Shown here: piece by piece, positions 44,512 through 52,036 of the stretch
How positions within the stretch are numbered: position 1 is the first letter of the stretch
Layout of the letters: the number at the start of each line of letters is the position of its first letter
Assembly (NCBI GenBank): GCA_937928635.1
Contig: CALFWM010000008.1
Coordinates: 160,001 to 224,000, forward strand
Source: an uncultured Sulfitobacter sp.
GTDB lineage: Bacteria; Pseudomonadota; Alphaproteobacteria; Rhodobacterales; Rhodobacteraceae
Length of the DNA stretch: 64,000 nucleotides
Direction of reading: 5' to 3'
Position numbers and translations under genes: made by a program
Notes under the pieces: model-generated
What the model was told of the DNA's origin: nothing
The model's input: only the letters and a program-made list of their open reading frames with translations
Databases searched by the model: none

Positions 44512-45345
44512 CTGGATGCGGCCTCCACCACTGATGTGGCTGTTGAGAACCTGTTGGAAGTCAACAACATCGAGGTGATCTACAATCACGTGATCCTCGT
44601 GCTGAAAGGCGTTTCGCTGAACGTGCCCAAGGGCGGGATCACGGCCCTGCTGGGCGGCAATGGTGCGGGCAAGACCACGACGCTCAAGGCGATTTCAGGT
44701 CTGTTGGCCAGTGAACGCGGTGAGGTCACCAAAGGGTCGATCAAGTACCGTGGCGATGTCATTCAGCATCAAGACCCGGCAGAGACGGTCAAGCGTGGTG
44801 TCGTGCAGGTCATGGAAGGCCGGCATTGTTTTGAGCACCTCACGGTAGAGGAAAACCTGCTGACCGGGGCCTATACGCGCAAAGACGGCAATGCCGCGAT
44901 CCAGGCGGATCTGGAGCTGGTTTATAACTACTTCCCCCGTCTTAAAGAGCGCCGCAAATCACAGGCCGGGTATACTTCTGGCGGAGAACAGCAGATGTGT
45001 GCAGTTGGTCGTGCGCTGATGTCCAGGCCAGAGACGATTTTGCTGGATGAACCGTCGATGGGGTTGGCCCCGCAATTGGTCGAGCAGATTTTTGAGATCG
45101 TAAAAACGATCAATGAGCAGGAAGGTGTCACGTTTTTGCTGGCCGAGCAGAACACCAACGTAGCACTGAGGTTTGCGCATTATGGGTACATTCTGGAATC
45201 GGGCCGTGTGGTGATGGATGGCCCCGCCGCGGACCTGCGCGAAAATCAGGACGTGAAAGAATTCTATCTCGGCATGTCAGACGAGGGGCGCAAGTCGTTC
45301 CGTGATGTCCGTTCATATCGGCGGCGCAAACGCTGGCTGAGCTAG
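44509..45345 (+). CDS. LivF-type ABC transporter ATP-binding protein
   Basis: A 278-residue ATPase: Walker A GGNGAGKTT, Q-loop VVQVMEGRHCFEHLTVEENL, signature TSGGEQQM, Walker B ILLDEPSMGLAP and switch region LLAEQNTNVALRFAHYGYILESG, typical of LivF. A basic tail (SFRDVRSYRRRKRWLS) extends past the usual end. Its start codon is part of the repeat at 44485, with a well-placed GGAAGGG. Confidence 0.93.
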   Translation: MLDAASTTDVAVENLLEVNNIEVIYNHVILVLKGVSLNVPKGGITALLGGNGAGKTTTLKAISGLLASERGEVTKGSIKYRGDVIQHQDPAETVKRGVVQVMEGRHCFEHLTVEENLLTGAYTRKDGNAAIQADLELVYNYFPRLKERRKSQAGYTSGGEQQMCAVGRALMSRPETILLDEPSMGLAPQLVEQIFEIVKTINEQEGVTFLLAEQNTNVALRFAHYGYILESGRVVMDGPAADLRENQDVKEFYLGMSDEGRKSFRDVRSYRRRKRWLS

Positions 45346-45357
45346 TTTTGGGGCAGA

Positions 45358-45417
45358 GGCGGGCCAAGGCTCGCCTTACGCAGCACCCTCCCGACGTAAG
45401 GCGGGCCTTGGCCCGCC
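45358..45417. repeat. Inverted pair of REP-like hairpins, family C
   Basis: First element 45358-45380: GGCGGGCC with GGCTCGCC (one wobble), AA loop, TTACG tail. Second element 45395-45417: CGTAA, then GGCGGGCC, TT, GGCCCGCC. The two point at each other, as in paired REP (BIME-like) arrangements. They lie between LivF and the PaaK-like gene. Confidence 0.85.
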
Positions 45418-45448
45418 CCCGTGCTACAACATGCTGGAAAGCGCGCAT

Positions 45449-46651
45449 ATGGCAAAGAACACCTCCTTCGACAGTCTCGAAACCCGCAGCACGGATCAGC
45501 GCATGGCGGAACAATCCGCGCAATTGCGTGCGGTTCTGGCGCAGGTGGCTGCGCAAGCGGGCACTTGCCTGCCCGACGCAGGGGTTACGAGTATTGCCGA
45601 TCTGCCCAATCTGCCCGTGTTGCGCAAATCTGACCTCAGCGCCTGGCAGAAACAAACGCCCCCCTTTGGCGGCATGTCCGTGGGCAGTGTCAGCCACGTC
45701 TTTCAATCCCCCGGACCGATTTATGAACCGGGCCGCATTGATGGGGATTGGTTTCGCATGGGGCGTTTTTTACATGCTGCGGGTATTGATGCCTCTGACA
45801 CGGTGCAAAACTGCTTTGGCTATCATCTGACACCGGCGGGGCACATCTTTGAAAGCGGTGCACAGGCCGTGGGCGCACGGGTTTTGCCCGCGGGCACAGG
45901 CCAGACCGAACTACAGGTCACCGCCGCGCGTGATGTTGCCACCACGGCCTATGCGGGCACGCCCGACTACCTCAAGATCATTCTTGAAAAAGCGGATGAG
46001 ATGGGGATTGCCCTTGGTCTTTCCAAGGCGGCTGTAGGCGGCGGCGCGTTGTTTCCGTCGCTGCGTCAATACTACATCGACCGGGGCATCAGTTGCCTAC
46101 AGTGCTATGCCACCGCAGATCTGGGCAATGTCGCCTATGAGAGCGCCGCGATGGAAGGGATGATCGTTGATGAAGGCGTGATTGTGGAAATCGTCACGCC
46201 GGGCACCGGTGACCCTGTGCCCATGGGCGAGGTGGGGGAGGTTGTCGTGACCGCGCTGAACCCCGATTATCCGCTGATCCGCTTTGCCACTGGTGATCTG
46301 AGTGCTGTGATGTCTGGCACCAGCCCCTGTGGGCGCACAAATATGCGCATCAAGGGCTGGATGGGCCGCGCAGATCAGACCACCAAAATCAAAGGCATGT
46401 TTGTGCGCCCCGAACAGGTCGCCGCCCTTGTGGCGCGTCATGATGAAGTCTCCAAGGCGCGGGTCATTGCCAGCCGCGCCGGGGAACAGGATGTTTTGAC
46501 GGTCCAGCTGGAAAGCACGGGCGGGGATGCGGAGCGCTACGCCAGATCGGTGGCAGACGTGCTGAAATTAAAGGGCCAGATCGAAGTGATGGCACCGGGG
46601 GCATTGCCCAAAGACGGCTTGGTGATCGAGGATCAGCGCAGCTACGACTGA
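45449..46651 (+). CDS. PaaK-like phenylacetate-CoA ligase family protein
   Basis: The 400-residue protein resembles the shorter AMP-forming ligases of the phenylacetate-CoA ligase type: LRKSDLSAWQKQTPPFGGM, FQSPGPIYEPG, GRVLPAGTGQTELQ-like segment, YAGTPDYLKIILEKADEMG, LQCYATADLGNVAYES and RIKGWMGRADQTTKIKGMFVRPEQV. The usual glycine-rich ATP loop reads FQSPGPIYEP, a variant found in this subgroup. ATG 45449 has GGAAAG seven bases upstream; the ATG at 45431 has none. It ends the transporter operon and probably activates a related acid. Confidence 0.83.
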   Translation: MAKNTSFDSLETRSTDQRMAEQSAQLRAVLAQVAAQAGTCLPDAGVTSIADLPNLPVLRKSDLSAWQKQTPPFGGMSVGSVSHVFQSPGPIYEPGRIDGDWFRMGRFLHAAGIDASDTVQNCFGYHLTPAGHIFESGAQAVGARVLPAGTGQTELQVTAARDVATTAYAGTPDYLKIILEKADEMGIALGLSKAAVGGGALFPSLRQYYIDRGISCLQCYATADLGNVAYESAAMEGMIVDEGVIVEIVTPGTGDPVPMGEVGEVVVTALNPDYPLIRFATGDLSAVMSGTSPCGRTNMRIKGWMGRADQTTKIKGMFVRPEQVAALVARHDEVSKARVIASRAGEQDVLTVQLESTGGDAERYARSVADVLKLKGQIEVMAPGALPKDGLVIEDQRSYD

Positions 46652-46659
46652 TGGTTCAG

Positions 46660-46682
46660 CGTAAGGCGGGCCCTGGCCCGCC
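46660..46682 (+). repeat. REP-like hairpin, family C, single copy
   Basis: CGTAA (46660-46664), then GGCGGGCC (46665-46672), CT loop and GGCCCGCC (46675-46682). It lies between the PaaK-like gene and the permease gene. Confidence 0.8.
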
Positions 46683-46725
46683 GCCTGCCTCTGGTATTCC
46701 TGACAGATATCGTCGAAATAGAGGC

Positions 46726-48390
46726 ATGACCTCACCAGCCACAGATATATCCGCCTCCCGCAAACCCTTTGAAGGGACGCGGATGTTACGGGGGCTCTCG
46801 ACCCTTGTGGCCGCCATTTGCGTGCTGCCCATGGCAGCGGTGGCCATCTCGGCACTGACAGGGGGCACCGAAACGGTGCGCCACCTGATGGACACTGTGT
46901 TGCTGGGCTATGCGGGCACCACGGTTGCCTTGGTTGTTTTGGTCTCTTTGGGCACGTTGATGATCGGTGTGGGGGCGGCCTGGCTGGTGAGCATGACGCG
47001 GTTCCCGGGCGTGCGGATGCTTGAGATTGCCCTGGTCCTGCCGCTGGCCTTTCCGGCGTATGTTCTGGCCTACGCCTATACGTTTGTGCTGGATCATCCC
47101 GGCATTGTGCAAACCACGCTGCGGGGGCTGACCGGCTGGGGGCCAAGGGATTATTGGTTCCCCGAGGTGCGCTCGCTGGGCGGTGCGGCACTGATGCTGA
47201 TCCTTGTGCTTTATCCTTATGTCTATCTGCTCTCGCGGGCTGCGTTCAAACAGCAAAGCGGGACCACCTTTTTGGCGGCGCGCGCCCTGGGCTCCAGCCC
47301 CTGGGTCGCGTTTTTCAGGGTCAGCCTGCCGCTTGCCCGCCCGGCCATTGCAGGGGGCGTGCTGCTGGCTGTGATGGAGACCATCGCGGATTTTGGCACA
47401 GTGGCCTATTTCGGGGTGCCGACCTTTGCCACGGGCATCTATACCGCGTGGTTTTCGATGTTTGACCGGGCTGCCGCCGCGCAGCTGGCCTTGTGCCTGC
47501 TCAGCTTTGCCTTGCTTTTGGCGATACTGGAACGCGTGCAGCGCGGGCAGGCGAAATATCACGACCCCTCGCGCCGGTCTGACCCCATGCCCCCGATTGC
47601 CCTGAAGGGCTGGCGGGGGGGGCTGGCCGCCTTTGCCTGCGGCGTGCCGGTCCTGTTTGGGGCGGTTCTGCCAATTGTGGTGCTGGTTTGGATGGGAGTG
47701 GGGTCTGAGCAGAACCTGCTGAGCCCGCGGTATCTTGGATTCATCCGCAACTCGCTGACCCTTGCGGGTGTTGCGGCCTTGGTGACGGTTTGTGCGGCAA
47801 TCAGCATTGGGTTTTACCATCGTCTGCGCCCCACCGGTCTGTCGCGCAGCGCGACCTATGCGGCGCGGTTGGGCTATGCGGTGCCCGGGGGTGTGATTGC
47901 TGTGGGGTTGATGGTGCCCTTTGCCGCCTTTGACAACGCGCTGGACGGCTGGATGCGCAGTACCTTTGACATCTCGACCGGTCTGCTGATCACAGGTTCC
48001 ATCTGGTTGCTGGTGGCGGCCTATATGGTGCGGTTTCTGGCCGCCGCACTGGGGGCTTATGAGGGCGGGCAGGCGATGGTGCACGCCAACATGGATGCCG
48101 CCTCCCGCAGTTTGGGACAGACGCCGTTTGGCACATTGCGCCGGGTACATTTGCCGATTTTGGCACCCAGCCTGCTGACCGCCTTGCTGATCGTGTTTGT
48201 TGATGTGATGAAAGAACTACCGGCGACCTTGATCATGCGCCCGTTCAACTATGACACGCTGGCCGTGCAGGCCTATCGCTTGGCGAGTGACGAGCGGCTG
48301 GATGGGGCCGCCGTGCCCTCTCTGGTGATTGTGGCGATGGGCGTATTGCCGGTGATCCTGATCTGTCGTCAGGTCGGCCGACGCCGGTAG
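46726..48390 (+). CDS. FbpB-type (ferric iron family) ABC permease, fused pair
   Basis: A 554-residue double permease with twelve helices. Each half has the EAA-type loop: SRAAFKQQSGTTFLAARALGSSPWVAFFRVSLPLARPAI and GGQAMVHANMDAASRSLGQTPFGTLRRVHLPILAPSL. This layout is that of FbpB/AfuB ferric or thiamine-type importers. No ATPase or binding protein lies beside it, so the partner genes must be elsewhere. ATG 46726 follows AGAGG. The TAG stop is part of the GTAG foot of a REP element at 48387. Confidence 0.9.
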   Translation: MTSPATDISASRKPFEGTRMLRGLSTLVAAICVLPMAAVAISALTGGTETVRHLMDTVLLGYAGTTVALVVLVSLGTLMIGVGAAWLVSMTRFPGVRMLEIALVLPLAFPAYVLAYAYTFVLDHPGIVQTTLRGLTGWGPRDYWFPEVRSLGGAALMLILVLYPYVYLLSRAAFKQQSGTTFLAARALGSSPWVAFFRVSLPLARPAIAGGVLLAVMETIADFGTVAYFGVPTFATGIYTAWFSMFDRAAAAQLALCLLSFALLLAILERVQRGQAKYHDPSRRSDPMPPIALKGWRGGLAAFACGVPVLFGAVLPIVVLVWMGVGSEQNLLSPRYLGFIRNSLTLAGVAALVTVCAAISIGFYHRLRPTGLSRSATYAARLGYAVPGGVIAVGLMVPFAAFDNALDGWMRSTFDISTGLLITGSIWLLVAAYMVRFLAAALGAYEGGQAMVHANMDAASRSLGQTPFGTLRRVHLPILAPSLLTALLIVFVDVMKELPATLIMRPFNYDTLAVQAYRLASDERLDGAAVPSLVIVAMGVLPVILICRQVGRRR

Positions 48391-48458
48391 GGTGCGCATT
48401 TACTGCGCACCAAACCACATCACACCACCAGCGGTGCGCAGTAAATGCGCACCCTACG
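48387..48458. repeat. Inverted pair of REP-like hairpins, family B, filling a convergent gap
   Basis: Element 48387-48411 is GTAG, GGTGCGCA, TTTAC, TGCGCACC. Element 48433-48458 is its exact reverse complement over 25 bases, ending CTACG. The 21-base spacer is CA-rich. The TAG of the left foot is the stop of the permease gene, and the CTA of the right foot is the stop of yghU on the other strand. Confidence 0.9.
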
Positions 48459-49323
48459 TTTTGACGTGCAGCTTGTCCTGCGTTTTGGTGTCAAAATCCG
48501 AGGCATCGTGACGCTCGTGCAATTGCATCGACAGATCATCGCCAAAGGCGCGGTTCACCATGCGGCCCCGTTGTACCGGTGCCCGGGCATCAATCGCTTC
48601 GGCCCAACGCATGACGTTTTTGTAGGACGCCACATCGAGGAACTCGGCAGCGGAATACAACCGTCCCAGCACCAGCTGACCATACCACGCCCAGATCGCC
48701 ATATCGGCAATGGAATAGTCACCGGCGAACCATTCGTTGTCGGCCAAATGGCGTTCCATCACGTCGAGCTGACGTTTGGCCTCCATTGCAAACCGGTTGA
48801 TGGGGTATTCAAATTTTTCCGGTGCATAGGCGTAGAAATGGCCAAAGCCACCGCCAAGATAGGGCGCGCTGCCCATTTGCCAGAATAACCAGCTGAGCGC
48901 TTCGGTGCGTTGGGCCGGATCAGAGGGCATGAAGGCCTCAAATTTGTCCGCCAGGTAAAGCATGATGGCGCCAGATTCGAACACGCGTTGGGGCGTGTCA
49001 CCCGACCGGTCCATCAGGGCCGGGATTTTTGAATTTGGGTTCACCTCAACAAAGCCGGAGCCAAACTGATCGCCCTCAGAAATGTCGATGATCCAGGCGT
49101 CATATTCGGCCCCTGTGTGACCCGCCGCCAGCAGCTCTTCCAACAACACGGTCACCTTTACGCCATTTGGCGTGGCGAGCGAGTACAGCTGTAACGGGTG
49201 TTTGCCCACAGGCAGGTCTTTGTCGTGGGTCGCCCCCGCGATGGGGCGATTGATAGAGGCAAATTTGCCACCCGATTCGGAATCCCATTCCCAGACTTTT
49301 GGGGGGGTGTAGGTATCAGCCAT
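48454..49323 (-). CDS. yghU: Glutathione-dependent disulfide-bond oxidoreductase (YghU-type)
   Basis: The 289-residue protein is a nu-class GST-like enzyme that reduces disulfides using two bound glutathiones. Motifs: WEWDSESGGKFASINRPIAGATHDKDLPVGKHPLQLYSLATPNGVKVTVLLEEL, VEVNPNSKIPALMD, FESGAIMLYLADKF and the C-terminal FGHFYAYAPEKFEYPINRFAMEAKRQLDVME. The last codons (HVKT stop) lie in the REP foot. It converges with the permease gene. Confidence 0.92.
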   Translation of the reverse strand: MADTYTPPKVWEWDSESGGKFASINRPIAGATHDKDLPVGKHPLQLYSLATPNGVKVTVLLEELLAAGHTGAEYDAWIIDISEGDQFGSGFVEVNPNSKIPALMDRSGDTPQRVFESGAIMLYLADKFEAFMPSDPAQRTEALSWLFWQMGSAPYLGGGFGHFYAYAPEKFEYPINRFAMEAKRQLDVMERHLADNEWFAGDYSIADMAIWAWYGQLVLGRLYSAAEFLDVASYKNVMRWAEAIDARAPVQRGRMVNRAFGDDLSMQLHERHDASDFDTKTQDKLHVKT

Positions 49324-49345
49324 GTCGCGTCCTTTTTGTTGCGGG

Positions 49346-49368
49346 GGCGGGCCAAGGCCCGCCTTACG
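49346..49368 (-). repeat. REP-like hairpin, family C, with a degenerate neighbour
   Basis: GGCGGGCC (49346-49353), AA, GGCCCGCC (49356-49363), TTACG. A decayed copy beginning CGTAAGGTGGGCT follows at about 49381-49412. They lie upstream of both yghU (-) and the PhzF gene (+). Confidence 0.8.
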
Positions 49369-49472
49369 GGGTGTGTTGTCGCGTAAGGTGGGCTGTGGTG
49401 CCAGCCCTTACCAGAGGTAAATTGCGCGGCTCCCTTTTCTGTGATCAGGTCAAGATCGCAAGGGGGCGGCAG

Positions 49473-50306
49473 ATGAAACGTCGGTTTATTCAGTGTGATG
49501 TGTTCAGTGATCAGCCACTGAAGGGCAATGGGCTGGCTGTTGTGCTGGATGGCGCGGGGCTGAGTGACGCGCAGATGCTGGCCTTTGCCCAATGGACAGG
49601 GCAGGCGGAAACCACGTTTTTGCTGCCGCCAGAAATGGCGGGGGCCGATTACAGGGTGCGCATTTTCTCAGCCACCCGCGAAATGCCTTTTGCCGGGCAT
49701 CCGACACTGGGGAGTGCTGCATGCTGGATGCACGCCGGGGGCGTACCGGCACACTCCGGGCGCGTGGTGCAGGAATGTGCCATTGGACTGGTTGAGATTG
49801 ATCTGCGTGGGGCCACGCCCGCGTTTGTTGCACCGCCGACCAGCAGCCAAGGCATGGACCCCGCGACGCAGGCGCGGATATGTGCAGCCCTTGGCATCAA
49901 GGGCAAGGAGGTGCGCGCGGCGGTCAATCTCGACAATGGTGTGCAGCGACATGTTTTGGAACTGGAAGACGCGGCACGTGTTCTGGCAGTGGATGCGAAC
50001 GCAGTCAGCCTGCCCGCATTTCAGGGTGTGAGTGTCCTTGGGGCCTGTCCTGCACAAGAGGATGCGGATTTTGAGGTGCGTAATTTGACACCCGCCTCGC
50101 TGATGCCCGAAGACGCTGTGACAGGGTCATTGATTGCGGCTGTTGCCGTCTGGCTGCGCAGGGAAGGTCGGCTGAAGCGTGAAACCGTCATCGCGCAAGG
50201 CACGGCAATGGGACGCAAGGGGCGGGCTTTCATTTCGCAACGTGGCGATGATGTGATGGTGGGCGGGCATACCTGCATCGTTATTGAGGGCGAGGCAAGC
50301 CTGTAA
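49473..50306 (+). CDS. PhzF family isomerase-like protein
   Basis: A 277-residue protein of the diaminopimelate-epimerase-like PhzF/YddE family: IQCDVFSDQPLKGNGLAVVLDGAGLS, AQWTGQAETTFLLPP with the conserved catalytic glutamate, VRIFSATREMPFAGHPTLGSA and DDVMVGGHTCIVIEGE. The cellular substrate is unknown for most members. ATG 49473 with AGGGGGCGG upstream is chosen; the longer ORF from 49299 runs through the REP region. Confidence 0.88.
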   Translation: MKRRFIQCDVFSDQPLKGNGLAVVLDGAGLSDAQMLAFAQWTGQAETTFLLPPEMAGADYRVRIFSATREMPFAGHPTLGSAACWMHAGGVPAHSGRVVQECAIGLVEIDLRGATPAFVAPPTSSQGMDPATQARICAALGIKGKEVRAAVNLDNGVQRHVLELEDAARVLAVDANAVSLPAFQGVSVLGACPAQEDADFEVRNLTPASLMPEDAVTGSLIAAVAVWLRREGRLKRETVIAQGTAMGRKGRAFISQRGDDVMVGGHTCIVIEGEASL

Positions 50307-50349
50307 GCCTGGTTTTGTGTTCTTGGAGTGGTTTCGTCTGAGGGCAGTT

Positions 50350-50409
50350 GGCGGGCCAAGGCCCACCTTACGCTGTGAGGGCATGCCGTAAGGCGGGCCT
50401 TGGCCCGCC
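50350..50409. repeat. Inverted pair of REP-like hairpins, family C
   Basis: First element 50350-50372: GGCGGGCC, AA, GGCCCACC (one mismatch), TTACG. Second element 50387-50409: CGTAA, GGCGGGCC, TT, GGCCCGCC. The arrangement matches that at 45358-45417. Confidence 0.85.
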
Positions 50410-50418
50410 ATTGCAACG

Positions 50419-50443
50419 AAAAAGGCCGCCCAAAAGGACAGCC
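50419..50443 (-). terminator. Terminator of rpmJ
   Basis: On the minus strand GGCTGTCC pairs with GGGCGGCC through a four-base T loop with two G-T wobbles, followed by TTTTT (plus-strand 50419-50423). It starts about 25 bases after the rpmJ stop. Confidence 0.65.
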
Positions 50444-50467
50444 CCAATCACATTATTTTGCGTGGTC

Positions 50468-50593
50468 TTAGCCCTGGCGGGCTTTGAACCGGCGCTGCGT
50501 TTTGTTGATCACATAAACGCGGCCTTTGCGACGCACAACGCGGCAATCACGGTGCCGGTTCTTGAGCGAGCGGAGGGAATTGCGAACTTTCAT
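50468..50593 (-). CDS. rpmJ: 50S ribosomal protein L36
   Basis: The 41-residue protein [20 protein letters not shown]... with [21 protein letters not shown] is the longer, zinc-ligand-poor form of L36 (only one cysteine), usual in Alphaproteobacteria. ATG 50593 has AGGAGA upstream. An intrinsic terminator follows. Confidence 0.97.
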   Translation of the reverse strand: MKVRNSLRSLKNRHRDCRVVRRKGRVYVINKTQRRFKARQG

Positions 50594-50676
50594 GTCCGTC
50601 TCCTGTCTGTCATGGCGCGAACCAGCGCCGGGGTTGCGGGCGACCCTGCCACAGCAGAGCCAGTGAATATGAGGTG

Positions 50677-50751
50677 GTGGGCGATACTGGGATCGAACCA
50701 GTGACCCCTTCGATGTCAACGAAGTGCTCTACCGCTGAGCTAATCACCCAC
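50677..50751 (-). tRNA. tRNA-Val (anticodon GAC)
   Basis: On the minus strand a 75-base cloverleaf is complete: acceptor GTGGGTG pairs with CGCCCAC, the D arm contains AGCTCAGCGGTAGAGC, the anticodon stem CTTCG/CGAAG encloses TTGACAT (anticodon GAC, valine) and the T arm contains GGTTCGATCCC. CCA is not encoded. Confidence 0.95.
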
Positions 50752-50898
50752 ATGACGCCGCCAGATTGACCACACCCCAAATAAAAAGGGCGCGAAAACC
50801 GAAGCCGCGCCGGGCTGCTATAAAAGGAGTCGGACACAGGATCAAGGGCTTTTGGCATTTGCGTAAATCAGGTTATATGTAGGTCATAAGGAAACCCA

Positions 50899-51759
50899 AT
50901 GCCCAAGACTGCCTATGACGTTCTACACCCGAACAAGAGCCGCTCTTGCGTTGTGTTCGCCTCCCCCCATTCGGGGCGCGACTATCCTGCGTCATTTCTG
51001 CGTGCCTCTGTTCTGGATGAGCATGCCATACGCTCCTCAGAGGACGCCTTTGTCGATCAATTGTTTGACTGCGCTGCGTTTTTTGGCGCGGCGTTCATCA
51101 AGGCCCGCGTGCCACGGGCATTTGTGGATTTGAACCGCTCGAATGATGAGCTGGACCCGGCCTTGATCGAAGGGGTGCGCAGGCAAGGGCATAATCCGCG
51201 CGTGGCCTCCGGTCTTGGGGTGATCCCGCGTGTTGTGGCCGGGGGGCGGGCGATCTACCGCGGGAAGTTGCACCGTAGTGAGGCGATGCACCGGATCGAA
51301 AACTATTGGCAACCCTATCACCAGAAGGTACAGGAACTCTTGGATCAGGCCCTTCGGCTCCACGGTCAGGCGGTGCTGATTGATTGTCATTCCATGCCAC
51401 ATGAGGCGATGGATGGGGTGGCGCGCTCCGGTGTGCGCCGGCCCGATGTTGTGCTGGGCGACCGATTTGGAGCGGCCGCAAGTGGTGATGTTGTGGATCG
51501 GGTAGAGGCCGCATTTGTAAATGCCGGATTTGTGGTCACACGAAACACGCCCTTTGCCGGGGCCTTTATCACGCAAGCCTATGGGCGCCCCTCGCGTGGT
51601 CAGCATGCTGTGCAGGTTGAAATTGACCGCGCGCTCTACATGAACGAAAGCGAGATCAAACCCAATCAGGATTTTGATGCGGTTCAGGCGCGGTTGCGCA
51701 AGGTTGTGGCGCAGGTGGCAGAAATCGGGCAAGGCCGCGTGCCATTGGCCGCAGAGTAA
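50899..51759 (+). CDS. N-formylglutamate amidohydrolase family protein
   Basis: A 286-residue hydrolase. Family motifs: VVFASPHSGRDYPASF, SSEDAFVDQLFD, PRAFVDLNRSNDELDP, IDCHSMPHE, VVLGDRFGAAAS and QAYGRPSRGQHAVQVEIDRALYMNE. It removes the formyl group from N-formylglutamate in histidine breakdown or acts on related N-acyl amino acids; no hut genes lie nearby. AGGAAACCC precedes the ATG. Confidence 0.92.
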   Translation: MPKTAYDVLHPNKSRSCVVFASPHSGRDYPASFLRASVLDEHAIRSSEDAFVDQLFDCAAFFGAAFIKARVPRAFVDLNRSNDELDPALIEGVRRQGHNPRVASGLGVIPRVVAGGRAIYRGKLHRSEAMHRIENYWQPYHQKVQELLDQALRLHGQAVLIDCHSMPHEAMDGVARSGVRRPDVVLGDRFGAAASGDVVDRVEAAFVNAGFVVTRNTPFAGAFITQAYGRPSRGQHAVQVEIDRALYMNESEIKPNQDFDAVQARLRKVVAQVAEIGQGRVPLAAE

Positions 51760-52036
51760 CATCGCGACCTTAATGCCGGGCCAGCCTTTGCAGCCCGAAC
51801 AAAGTGATCAAAGGTACAACAGCTGACGCAAACCTACGCAGCACCGTCCAAAAACTGCCATCCCCGGAGAGTGGGTTGCGCAGACCGCGCGGGCGCCGGC
51901 GAGAGCCGTCATCGCTTATGCGGAGATGCGACCGGGCTGTTTGCCCGTGTGCCTGAGGTCAATGCCGACAAGGGTGGAGTGGAGCGACCCATAGCCATGC
52001 ATCAACGGTACGGCTGTGCACAGGTTTATCAGCGCG
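51760..52036. other. Intergenic region without recognised gene
   Basis: These 277 bases lie between convergent genes. Short open frames exist on both strands but none has family resemblance or a good ribosome-binding site. I compared the sequence by eye with RNase P RNA, SRP RNA, tmRNA and 6S RNA signatures and saw no match. Confidence 0.4.

Noticed and set aside
46726..48390. Assigning the permease to thiamine or iron specifically
   Set aside because: FbpB-type double permeases serve several substrates and no binding protein or ATPase is adjacent to decide.
49299..49472. N-terminal extension of the PhzF-family protein
   Set aside because: The extra codons translate the REP elements and have no family match, while ATG 49473 gives the standard N-terminus with an upstream purine-rich site.
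39844..50409. CRISPR array or intrinsic terminators as the explanation of the hairpins
   Set aside because: Spacing is irregular, the elements differ in sequence, no cas genes are present and no T-runs follow; the GTAG/GTAA foot fits REP elements better.
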